This document shows positions 55,216-64,000 of a stretch of 64,000 bases of DNA, piece by piece (the stretch's first letter is position 1; each line of letters opens with the position of its first letter). This DNA is from Apiosordaria backusii (taxonomy: Eukaryota > Ascomycota > Sordariomycetes > Sordariales > Lasiosphaeriaceae). The notes under the pieces are model-generated. The model was not told the DNA's origin, did not search any database, and saw nothing but the letters and a program-made list of their open reading frames with translations. A program made the translations under genes and the position numbers. The stretch spans positions 1,364,001-1,428,000 of the forward strand of contig JAUKTV010000010.1 in assembly GCA_030549205.1 (NCBI GenBank). Reading direction: 5' to 3'.

Positions 55216-55370
55216 ATCTCGATCACACCTCTCTCTTCGAGATCAACCTCTACGACACTTTGGCTCTGGAAATAGAGCGCCTAGCCCGCCCTTTTCCAGT
55301 TGCTCGAGGCCGTCCGACATCCTCTCACATCTATCCTTCTCACCCTCCGATATCGATTCATTCCGTCAAC

Positions 55371-56396
55371 ATGCCTGGAGGCGTTTGTGCTGTGCTCGAC
55401 TACGATGTCGAGCTGATGGCCGATTATGTTTCGGAGATGGCTACCCGTGTGGTGATGCCACGCAACTCGGTGAACCCGGCTTTCCGGAAGTACGTCTCGC
55501 AGATACTGTCTTCGACACGTCTCCCCCGGACTACCATCCTGCTCGGCCTCAACTACCTCGCCAAGCGCATCAACATGATGCCCGCTGGTGCCATCCAGAA
55601 TGAGGGCGAGATCTGGCGCCTCCTGACCATTGCTCTTCTCCTTGGAAGCAAGTTTCTTGATGACAACACTTTCCAGAATAAGTCTTGGTCGGAAGTCAGT
55701 GGTATCTCAGTTCGTGATCTCAACACTCTGGAATACGAGTGGTTGGCTGCCATCGGCTGGGTTCTCTACGTCAATTTGGACGAGAGCAAGGACTACAATG
55801 CTTGGCTGGACAACTGGTCCGAGTGGAAGGACACCAAGAAGCGCCAGCAGCACCAGTCAAGCCGCGAACGCCTTGCCGCTCTCGTCACCCCCATCGATAC
55901 CGATGTTGCCCATGCCCGCAACCAGCACATGTACTCTTCCTGGCATCAACAGCAAGTTGCCGAGTACGAGCGCCTGTCGAGCATGAAGCGCGGCCAGGCT
56001 ACCCCGCCAGCGTACAGACACGAGCAAGCCTCCTGGGGATACATGGCGTGGCCTCAGCCAGCTGCTCCGCTGACGCCCCCCGATTCTGGCTACGGCACAC
56101 CCGAGTATACGAACTCGGCCACCTCTTGCAACTCGCACTACACTGAGTGGTTCGATCGTGCCATTGTCGGCGGTTGCAACACGTCGAGACATTACCAGCA
56201 GCCCGCGCCTGCTTACAACGGGTATCGCCAAGCTGGACACAATTCTCGCAATGCTACCAATTATGGCGCTTTCTACAGCCACAACATTTGGGAGCACCCC
56301 GGCCCTGACTGCACCTGCGCCAGCTGCGTTTCGGTTCACAAGCAGCCACCCTCATACTTCTTCGCTCACAGCTACGGCCAGCCTGTCGCTGGCTAA
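55371..56396 (+). CDS. Clg1-like cyclin (Pho80/PCL-type)
   Basis: A single exon of 341 residues. I chose the ATG at 55371 (MPGGVCAVLDYDVELMADYVSEMA); the frame is open upstream but that part lacks the conserved start. The cyclin box covers about residues 15-150, with LPRTTILLGLNYLAKRINMM, IWRLLTIALLLGSKFLDDNTFQNKSWSEVSGIS and LNTLEYEWLAAIGWVLYVN, the last three being typical of Pho80-like cyclins. The C-terminal 190 residues are Tyr/Gln/Pro-rich, without domain, and include a CTCASC stretch. Clg1 in yeast binds the Pho85 kinase; a CDK partner is expected here. The long gene-free leader with upstream ORFs suggests tight regulation. Confidence 0.85.
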   Translation: MPGGVCAVLDYDVELMADYVSEMATRVVMPRNSVNPAFRKYVSQILSSTRLPRTTILLGLNYLAKRINMMPAGAIQNEGEIWRLLTIALLLGSKFLDDNTFQNKSWSEVSGISVRDLNTLEYEWLAAIGWVLYVNLDESKDYNAWLDNWSEWKDTKKRQQHQSSRERLAALVTPIDTDVAHARNQHMYSSWHQQQVAEYERLSSMKRGQATPPAYRHEQASWGYMAWPQPAAPLTPPDSGYGTPEYTNSATSCNSHYTEWFDRAIVGGCNTSRHYQQPAPAYNGYRQAGHNSRNATNYGAFYSHNIWEHPGPDCTCASCVSVHKQPPSYFFAHSYGQPVAG

Positions 56397-58344
56397 GCTA
56401 CTGTATTCACACCCAACTGCGCATTTGAGCGAGCGCACCAAGCATGACTAGTGCTGCTGTTGGCAGCCAGTTTTACGGATGAAAAAGGCGTTCACGCGGC
56501 GCCACCCTGTTATTCCACTGCATCGTCTGCTGGACACGGTTTCCTTATTTTCGGCACATTAAAGAATCGATATATTGCATTCAGATACCCGGAGCGATGA
56601 CGAGGCGGAATGGTTCGGATACCCCCAAAGTGATGAGACATGGTCCATCAACTTTGATCATTCGCCGGTGTCCCAAGATTTTCTTGCCACCAGTCATCTT
56701 TTCTTAATGACTTTCCTCTTCGGTATACGATTCACCATCGTTTCATACAGCGGCGTTTATGGATTTTTATTTGTCACCTTTTTTCGACTTCGATATAGAC
56801 ACGACTCGGCCGACCAGGACCTCGCGAAGCACAGACCGCAGCAATCAGCCATGCCTATACGGCGAGCATTTCTTTGCCCGACTGGCACTCAATGTCCTGA
56901 TGCCAATGCTCTGGAGCTTCTCCTGCGTGTACCTCGTGTCTCATTCCCGGATGATGCGAGTCGGCCACGAAGAACACCGCCTTTCTAATATCTCCTCGTT
57001 GGAGGGTACGGTCACACTGGTCTTTTTTCCTAGCTTCAGTTATCAAAACCCGGCGGAACGCTTTTCAGTTTAGAGCAGACATACCCGGGCTTTTTCGGTT
57101 ACACGTTCAATGGCACGGCGCCCAATTCAGACGGGGGCTTTATATTTTTTTCGTTGTCAAAAAGTTTTGTAGGGCTTGGTACATATATTCTGCTATTTGG
57201 AGGTGTACCCATTGGTTTTTTTCTTCTTTTTTCGTTTGTGGGATAGGTTCAAAGAGGTTCAAAAAGTTGGGCTCGCAGTGGTGGTCATGAGCATGTGTTT
57301 TCGATGGGATCAAAATGGGGGGGTTTCGTTGCCTTTGGCTTTACTTTTATTTCTGTTGCATTGTGTTTATTATTATTCTTTGGCCGGTTGTTACGAGCCC
57401 AAGTGGTGTTCTTGATCACTTGGACACGGATGGGAAAAGGCTATCAGCAGCAGGGTACATTATGCCGCTGGCTTGTTATCCCGGTTATACGTACGTTTGG
57501 TTTCAACGAGGATGGCTTTAGAGGGGGTGTTGGGGCTTTTTACTGGCATTTCACGGTAGAGAGAATGGCCGGGGGAACAAATGGGGTGGTATACGCTTGG
57601 TGTTGTGTAATTTCTTTGGCTGTTCTTTGTTTTTTCTCTCAGTGGGTTTATTCTTGATGACGGGGGGCTCTTTGGTTCGGCGATTCCCAAACAAACGACT
57701 TATGAGACGGGGGGAAATGGGATATCAGGCAGAGAATGGAATGTCAGAACAGAATGGCTGACAATGACTTTGCGATTGGCAAAGTCCTTACAACAAAATG
57801 GGTGGTCTGGCAAGCCAGATGATGGTCATGGGCCCGACGGTAATGATCGGAGAGGCAATAACGCGTGGGAATTGAGACTTTTCCCTTGGCGTTCCCCAGG
57901 TGTGTGGCAGCGAAGATGTTGCGAGCTCCTGGGATTTCTGCCAGCACCACCTAAGATAAAAAATAAATAAGAAGCAAAATTATGTGCACTTTTGGTTCAT
58001 TTTTGCAGATGTGATTGTGTTGGTCTGTGAGTTTGTGAGTGAAGTGTGTGGGGTGTGTTGGTCGGTCAGTTTCTAGCCAGCTGACAGTCACCTGCCAAGA
58101 TCGAAATTCCACAACATGTCTCGACTTGCAGTCTCTCTCTCACCTCGGTACCTAGACTTCTTACACGACGTTGTTCAGTCCCAACCAACGTCCGGCTTTT
58201 TCCTACACTTTTTATACCTATTCAATTGATCAAGCCAAAGCTTTGCATAACCTTGATTAAAGTTCACAGGCTTTTTTAAATTTCTTAAGTTGTTTTCCTC
58301 ACCGCAACTCCAACAAACAAACACTGCCAAATTTCTCACAGACC
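56397..58344. other. 1.9 kb intergenic region, no supported gene
   Basis: T-rich tracts and the 3' flank of the cyclin gene are here. Short open frames show no recognisable content. The last 80 bases before 58345 are A/C-rich and likely a leader. Confidence 0.5.
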
Positions 58345-59089
58345 ATGTCCTCCCGCTTCATATCAGCCGGCTCAATAGACGCCACGACCGGCACACCCTC
58401 CTCCTCTGAACCCACCCTAACAACCACCAGCAGCACCACGACCAATGATAGTAGTAGTAGCAAAAAATCCAAAGAATGGGCAGAAGTAACCCAGCAGTTG
58501 GAAGCCGACCGCCAGCGCCGCCTCGCCCAAGCCAAGCGGGAGCAAGAAGGTGGTGAGAAGAGTTTATATGAGGTGCTCCAGGCGAACAAAGCCGCGAAGC
58601 AAGCGGAGATTGAGGAGAAGACAAAGCTGAGGAATCAGTTTAGGGCGTTGGACGAGGATGAGGTTGATTTTTTGGATGAGGTTAAGCGGAGGAAGAGAGA
58701 GGAGGAAATGGAGAGGAAAAAAGAGTTGGAACAGGGGCTGGCAATGTTTAAGGAGTTGAAGGGGCAGAGTGATGGGGAAGGGGAGGGACTGGAGGGGCTG
58801 GAGGAGGAGTGGGCTTTTACGGCTGATAGTGGGAGGAGGAGGAAGAAGAGGAGGGGAATGGGGGGAGGGGAGGAAGGGGTTGTTGGTGAAGAAGGCTAGG
58901 AGGGAGAGTACGGAGGGGGGAGGGGGTAAAGATGGGGAGATGAAGGAGGAAGGGGGGAGGATGACACCAGAGGTGAAGGCTGCGGTTGTTTCTCCGCCAA
59001 AACCAGCAGCAGCAGCACCAGCAGCAGCTCCGGTAAAGAAGCCGGGCGGTGGTCTGCTGGTGGATTATGGCTCTGATAGCGATGACTGA
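58345..59089 (+). CDS. NIP30/FAM192A-type protein, frameshifted near its C-terminus
   Basis: The N-terminal frame starts MSSRFISAGSIDATTG and includes the family hallmark SLYEVLQANKAAKQAEIEEK, then LRNQFRALDEDEVDFLDEVK. This is the N-terminal domain of NIP30/FAM192A (PSME3IP1), which in animals regulates the PA28-gamma proteasome activator. The literal frame ends at 58899 with a run of Gly/Glu codons. In a second frame, 59 codons after the G-rich stretch encode KKARRES...GGGLLVDYGSDSDD, whose acidic end is again typical of the family. A one-base change in the G-rich segment about 58840-58885 would join both parts into about 247 residues. No branch point or plausible intron fills the gap. A nuclear location is likely from the family. 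Confidence 0.8.
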
Positions 59090-59644
59090 GAGATTACCTT
59101 GGGATCGTCACTCTGCCACATCTCACCTACAAAAGAAACGCACGGGGTCTGATCTTGAGCAACACCTAAATCGGCGGGGCGAGGGTGAGACGGTCTGGGG
59201 TCCCCGCAACATCGCACCGACGGACAGCCAGCCCTACGTGCTATAGAGCCACAAGACACAAAATCAGGAACCAAAAAAACGGTTCATTGCCATACACAAC
59301 ACTGAGTTGATTCCCTGGTATGTCTCAGTATCGGAGGCATCTAATCCATATATATACAAGTGCCAGAGCACCAGGCACGCCATAACATGGGAATTGAAGT
59401 GTGATCTTTACATAGCTTATAGCATTGAAGAGGGGGTTCACATCTTAAACATCAACCAACCAAGCCAAACAAGGAACCCAAGGCCCACCGCCACCCCAAA
59501 TGCTGTCCTGCCCTTGTCCTGCCCTGCCCTTGTCCTGTCCTGCCTTGCCCTGCTTTGCAAACAACCTCCTCATAATCTATCATCCGTTTTCATCAAGTAT
59601 TTACCGTCATGCCCCGTACTATACAGAACCGCCAAAAGCTAGTG
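59090..59644. other. Convergent intergenic region with CCTG repeats
   Basis: This separates the 3' ends of the NIP30-like and Tim54 genes. It contains an imperfect CCTGCCCTTGTCCTG-type repeat at about 59504-59557. Confidence 0.6.
59504..59557 (+). repeat. Imperfect CCTG-rich repeat
   Basis: Repeats of CCTG, CCCT and TGTCCTG over about 54 bases, in the convergent 3' region. Confidence 0.7.
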
Positions 59645-61153
59645 TTACAAACTACAATACAACATCCCATCATATCCCATCAACCAATTAATCCACATCC
59701 TCCACATTATTCCTCTTCTTCTTCTCCCCCCCCCAACAACCTTCCCCTTGCCCCATCGATACAACTGTCTAAACTTCCCCTTCGTCCACCCCTCCACCTC
59801 CTCCTCCGGAACCACAATCTTCGCCACTCTCTCCTCATCCTCCCTCGTCAACTCAAACCTCCTCATCCTCTCCGCGATCCTCGGGTCCAAAACTAGCGGC
59901 TTCGCCCTCACCACCTCTGTAATCCCGGCCTTCTCCCTCTCCTTGACGTGCTCCGGCTCGTCGCCCGCCTCCTTCCACACATTCTTCACCCAGTCCTTCT
60001 CTTCCCAGGCTAGCTCCCCTTCTTGCTCGTATTGCTGGTCCTCCCCGGACGGCGTGGAAAAGTGGCGGTAGTGAGCCAAGCATGCGGCGGCGACGTCGCG
60101 CCCGATTTCGTCGGCGAGGTGGCGGCGGTTGAAGAAGCGGTACAGACGGGTGGGTGTGGAGAGGAAGCCTAAGAGGTGAGGCTCGCGGACGGGGGCGACG
60201 GGGGAGAATTCGTTGGGGATGGAAGATGGGAGAGGAGAAGAAGGGTAGTCGGCTGGGGTGTTGTAGGGACGGGGTTGAGGGGGACGTTTGGGTTTGGATT
60301 CTGCCTCTTGCTTCTTCTTTTCTTCTTCTTCTTTCTTTTTGTCTTCTTCTGATTTCTCGCTGTTGTCGGATTCGGGAGTTGAGGCTGGCTCTGGGACGGG
60401 AAGTGGAGGAGGGGTTAGAGGGCCGAGCCAGCCTTCGTGTAAACCTCTGAGATACTCCTTCCATGTGTGCCTGCCGATGACGATGTCGCCTTTGATGCCG
60501 TCGTAGTCTTTGATTCCGCGGAGCTTGCGATGGGCGGCGATGATTTCTTCCTTGGTGGGCTCCTCGGGGAGCTCGGGTTCGGCGGCGTCGCCGCTGTCGG
60601 CTTGCTTGCGGTGGCGGCGGATCTTCTCCGCGGTGTAGGCGCGGACGTCGCCGTCTCGTCTGCCTTGGACGAACTCCCAGTCGAGGCCGCTGGCGGCGAG
60701 GATGGGCTTGACGTACTCGGTGTAGTGGTCTTGGGCGGTGCGGAGGCCGTCCCCGGGGGGAGCGGAGAGGTAGACGGTGAGCTTGCGGAGCTCGGTGAGG
60801 GCGTTGTGGTTAGGCAGGGGCTCCTTGGCTAGGTGCTCGACTGCGTGTCTCCATTTCGCGATGGCTCGTTTCTTTTCTCGCTTGTCGTATATGATACCGG
60901 CGCTTATGGCGGTGGAGAGGGTCCAGAAGATCATCCAGTTTCGGGAGGGGAGCTTCTTTGGGAGGGCGGGGAGGCCCAGCATGCGGAGGGCTCGGTTTCT
61001 TTCGGGGAGTTTGGCTGCCTGGACAGGAGACTTGTAAGTAATTGATCTTGTATTGAAGTTTAGAGTATATAAGTGCTGTACCGTCTCAGCAGCACCAGCC
61101 GCCGGTGGTGTTACCGGGTTGGACGGTTGTGCTGGTGGTGTTGGTTCGGCCAT
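59645..61153 (-). CDS. TIM54: Tim54, mitochondrial inner-membrane import translocase subunit
   Basis: Exons complement 61082-61153 and 59645-61018 give about 481 residues. I chose the ATG at 61153; the frame is open further upstream, but the family begins near here. A GTACAG donor and CAG acceptor define a 63-nt intron; because 63 is a multiple of three, retention would not break the frame. Splicing restores ALRMLGLPALPKKLPSRNW, conserved in Tim54, followed by a membrane segment at about 52-67. The long C-terminal part has a Glu/Lys-rich insert near 275-300, then VREPHLLGFLSTPTRLYRFF and RREIGRDVAAACLAHYR-type motifs. Tim54 works in the TIM22 complex, which inserts carrier proteins into the inner membrane. 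Confidence 0.9.
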   Translation of the reverse strand: MAEPTPPAQPSNPVTPPAAGAAETVQHLYTLNFNTRSITYKSPVQAAKLPERNRALRMLGLPALPKKLPSRNWMIFWTLSTAISAGIIYDKREKKRAIAKWRHAVEHLAKEPLPNHNALTELRKLTVYLSAPPGDGLRTAQDHYTEYVKPILAASGLDWEFVQGRRDGDVRAYTAEKIRRHRKQADSGDAAEPELPEEPTKEEIIAAHRKLRGIKDYDGIKGDIVIGRHTWKEYLRGLHEGWLGPLTPPPLPVPEPASTPESDNSEKSEEDKKKEEEEKKKQEAESKPKRPPQPRPYNTPADYPSSPLPSSIPNEFSPVAPVREPHLLGFLSTPTRLYRFFNRRHLADEIGRDVAAACLAHYRHFSTPSGEDQQYEQEGELAWEEKDWVKNVWKEAGDEPEHVKEREKAGITEVVRAKPLVLDPRIAERMRRFELTREDEERVAKIVVPEEEVEGWTKGKFRQLYRWGKGKVVGGGRRRRGIMWRMWINWLMGYDGMLYCSL

Positions 61154-62639
61154 CTTTGATGTGAACGTATTCTGGAGCTTCCTGGGTGGTAGGTTGAGAA
61201 GCACTACGAGCGCATTGGCCTTGGCGCTGCCTCCAGTGAGGCTTTTCGGCTGAAGAGGGAGATCAATCAGTCTCGCCAGCTCGAATTCAGCGAGAGAGAC
61301 ACTGGCGATGCTGGTTGGGGATTCTGTCGACACGATACTGAGGTGCTCATTGACGATATCGGTCCCTCTCTGGAGTCAAATTTCCATATGCTTGTCTTAT
61401 CGCGATAAGCCCACCTTTGTGCACGGGCCACCTCAGTGAGTTCATCAAGGTCCCAGAGTCAAAGGACATGATCCGAGGCAATGCTATATCACTCTGTACT
61501 TTCAGTGTCTAATTGAGTTCATTGAGGTTATGAATCACTGTTGGATTATCTCATTATTGCTTTCTGATTTCTCAAGAGATGTGAAAGCTCCCAAACGCTT
61601 CATAGTCTCTGGTTACCTAACTTTGTAAGTCGAGTCTGTCGAATGCTCCCAAAAAGCTGCCCAATATCGAACCTCTTTGTCGGTCAACACACAGAGTGCA
61701 TGCCTTCCGGGAAAATGCACATGTCCTAGCAAAGCATTGTTTGGCGAGCATCAGCGCAGCAGACTACTGGTGGTGAGCATTGTTTCGAAACCCAGATTGT
61801 AAACGCATCAGGGGCTCTGGAGGCGAGCCCCTGAAAGTCCAGTTGGGGGATCACCAACCCCACTTCTTCAGAGCTTCAACCGCCAGGCAAACCAACGAGC
61901 TCACTCTGATTGCACGATGCCCCCCCATGTGATATGCTGTGTAGCGCCAGAAGAGGCAGTAAACGCAACAACAATAAAGAATTGTTGGAGTTGTCATCCA
62001 TTCATCCAACCTCAATTCATCATCCTCTTCCCACAGTCCAGGTCCCTGCCACTGTGTCTTAGCGTCTATACCCCTCTTTCGCGCCTTCCTCAAGGGACGT
62101 CTGGCAAGGAAATAATTTATCGTTGAGGCACAGCTGTACACAAAAGATTTCGCGTGCCGTGTTCTACTGAGGGGAACTTCACCGACATACTCACATCAAC
62201 GCCGTGATTCCACTGGAACAACAACACGCGACAGACAGCATTCATCTGTCTTCCTGATGCTCGATTGCCACGTCTGGAGCAGCTTGACAAGAGACCATTC
62301 CCAACGCTAGTGTAGCACCCTGTCTGCCCCACCACTGGCCAGTGATCCCGAGTCCACTCCCGTTTCCTCTCGCACGGTAACCTCCCCCCCAGCACAGAGT
62401 GCCACCGCTCAGCCGACCCTTGTCCCGAGAAAAAGCAAAGCTCCCTTCATTCTGCGGCCCCTTTTTGCGAAAACACCATCCGGGACCTTACTCTCGACTG
62501 TCTCTCCAAGCAGTTGATCTGCCCAGAGCCGACAGCTACCAAGCCAGCGAACCGCCCTGCCGAATTGGGCGCGCCCCCTATCCTCGAACCACATACCCGA
62601 ACCCTGCCATCACAACAAGTTCACAACATACACGCCACG
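61154..62639. other. Divergent promoter region of Tim54 and the NDR kinase
   Basis: The 1.5 kb contains no supported gene. Short open frames overlap on both strands. The last 240 bases before 62640 are C-rich and form the probable kinase leader. Confidence 0.5.
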
Positions 62640-64000
62640 ATGGATAACCAAGGGAACCGCCTCTACCTGAACTTCGGGAACAACAACAACAACAACAACA
62701 ACAACAACGATCGCCTCGCCGCCTCCGATCGCTCCCAGTATCCCACCACTCCCTCGACCTTCCCTCAGCCCGTCTTCCCAACTGGTCCCTCTGGTCAGGC
62801 ACCGAATCCCAGCGGCCTTCAACAGCCCCAGCAGGCCTACCAGCAAGGCGGTTATGCTTCCAACAACTACTTCAATCCTAACCAGTATGCCCCTCACTAC
62901 CCTTCACATCTTTCTGCCCAGGTTCAGAACTACAACTCTCCCAGACCAGGTTATGGACAGGCTCGATCAACCACTCCCGGCGCTAGTAATGATCCCAACA
63001 CTGGACTGGCCCACCAATTCTCCCATCAGAACCTCGGCGGTGCCGGCAGACCCCAAAACTACAATGCCCGTGGCCCTTCACCAGGACAGCGCCCTCGGAC
63101 GGCTAACAGCCAGGGCCAGCAGCCCGGCTATGGCAGCTACCTCAATGCGCCCCCGATGCCTTCGCAGAACTCCCAGCTCGAGTTTGCCCCTGCCCCCGAG
63201 CGGAACCCGGACAAGTACGGCCCCAACGCCAACAACAACCAGAAGAAGTGCTCCCAATTGGCCTCGGACTTCTTCAAGGACAGTGTCAAGCGCGCTCGTG
63301 AGCGGAACCAAAGGTAGGCATTGCGTTGGAAGGTATATGGAAAGTGCAGCTAACCATGTTGTCTATACAGACAAAGCGAGATGGAACAAAAGCTGAACGA
63401 GACCACCGATCCCCGTCGTCGCGAGTCTATCTGGGCGACTGGAGGTAGAAAGGAGGGCCAGTACCTCCGCTTCCTCAGAACCAAGGACAAGCCCGAGAAC
63501 TACAACACGATCAAGATCATCGGCAAGGGTGCTTTCGGTGAGGTGAAGCTGGTCCAGAAGAAGTCAGACGGCAAGGTCTATGCTATGAAGAGCTTGATCA
63601 AGACGGAAATGTTCAAGAAGGACCAGCTTGCACACGTCCGTGCTGAGCGTGATATTCTTGCTGAATCCGACAGTCCCTGGGTCGTGAAGCTCTACACAAC
63701 CTTCCAAGACGCCAACTTCCTCTACATGCTCATGGAGTTCTTGCCTGGCGGCGATCTCATGACCATGTTGATCAAGTACGAAATCTTTTCGGAGGATATC
63801 ACACGATTCTACATTGCCGAGATTGTGTTGGCTATTGAAGCTGTTCATAAGTTGGGCTTCATTCACAGGTATGTGACTTGGGAAAAATAAAGCTTTATAA
63901 AAGTGATTTTGTTGTGCTGACAACCATGCAGAGATATCAAGCCCGACAACATTCTTCTGGACCGGGGTGGCCACGTGAAGCTGACTGATTTCGGTCTCTC
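62640..64000 (+). CDS. cot-1: COT1-type NDR/LATS family protein kinase (5' part, cut by right edge)
   Basis: Exons 62640-63313, 63371-63868 and 63932-64000 (continuing past the edge) give the first 413 residues. The N-terminus has ten Asn codons in a row, then a Gln/Pro/Tyr-rich, probably disordered region. The Mob-binding NTR follows (KKCSQLASDFFKDSVKRARE), then the kinase domain: Gly loop GKGAFGEV (about 276-283), Lys298 in VYAMK, HRDIKPDN (about 390-397, rebuilt across the third junction) and DFG (410-412). This order is that of NDR kinases such as Neurospora COT1, yeast Cbk1 and fission yeast Orb6, which with Mob partners control polar growth and hyphal branching. The activation loop and hydrophobic motif lie outside the window. 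Confidence 0.95.

Larger units (their letters stand above)
45565..55370. other. 9.8 kb gene-poor region upstream of the Clg1-like cyclin
   Basis: No open frame in this stretch has a recognised domain, splice-supported extension or convincing codon pattern, on either strand; the longest (for example 49573-50316 and 52423-53079, minus) look random. A TAGGTAGG-TG-CCTACCTA inverted repeat lies at 47431-47448. The right-hand kilobase (about 54,240-55,370) is rich in C/T and probably forms a long leader with short upstream ORFs. The region may hold distal promoter elements or non-coding transcripts; neither is shown by sequence alone. Confidence 0.6.

Noticed and set aside
55260..55370. N-terminal extension of the Clg1-like cyclin
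   Set aside because: The frame is open but its first codon is TTG, and the conserved region begins at the ATG at 55371.
61154..61333. N-terminal extension of Tim54 (in-frame ATG at 61333)
   Set aside because: The extension shows no mitochondrial or conserved signal, and the family start fits the ATG at 61153.
1..64000. CRISPR arrays, bacterial operons, insertion sequences or complete transposons
   Set aside because: The window is eukaryotic nuclear DNA; no regular spaced repeats, terminal inverted repeats with transposase, or reverse transcriptase motifs were seen.

Overview
This window is nuclear DNA of a filamentous ascomycete, most likely a Sordariomycete and probably in or near Sordariales. 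Three things point there: many short spliceosomal introns (about 49-114 nt, one of 182 nt) with CTRAC-like branch points; two eukaryotic nuclear tRNA genes; and a block of core fungal genes including a COT1-type NDR kinase, Tim54, an Rsc7/Npl6-like protein, TFIIB, a Vps9-like Rab GEF and a Clg1-like cyclin. All gene models were spliced by eye from reading frames and GT/AG sites. Exon limits are therefore inferences, checked by phase and by conserved motifs across each junction.

Bases 1-23,600 look like an accessory or fast-evolving region. In order it holds a possible ankyrin-like exon at the left edge (-), a two-SH3-like protein (+), an AAA ATPase with a large N-terminal region and a Ser/Asp tract (-), a two-pass membrane protein (+), a small protein with a PD-(D/E)XK-like signature (-), two small unknown proteins (+), an F-box-like protein (+), and a divergent pair: an Hsp70-like ATPase (-) and an AIG1/GIMAP-like GTPase with a C-terminal hydrophobic anchor (+). 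A two-exon unknown protein follows. Intergenic DNA and some introns here carry scattered TAGGTAGG/CCTACCTA motifs. The mix of chaperone-like ATPases, a tail-anchored GTPase and a nuclease-like orphan is the best candidate for an undescribed system, possibly stress, allorecognition or immunity. That role is inference only.

Bases 24,100-45,600 are a conserved block: tRNA-Lys(UUU), a PHD-finger protein, a family III CoA-transferase of the SUGCT type, a Vps9-domain/CUE protein, initiator tRNA-Met, an asparagine synthetase domain protein (ASNSD1 type, with a frameshift), a four-pass membrane protein, a single-pass Q-rich protein, TFIIB and the Rsc7/Npl6-like subunit. Rsc7 has an unusual downstream AT-hook reading frame that may be an alternative C-terminus.

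Bases 45,600-55,370 contain no gene I can support: about 9.8 kb of gene-poor DNA upstream of a Clg1-like cyclin whose leader has short upstream ORFs. After another 1.9 kb gap come a NIP30/FAM192A-type protein (again with a G-run frameshift), Tim54 (-), and the first part of the COT1/NDR kinase, which runs off the right edge. The two frameshifts both lie in G-rich tracts of otherwise conserved housekeeping genes, so base-calling or assembly errors should be excluded first.
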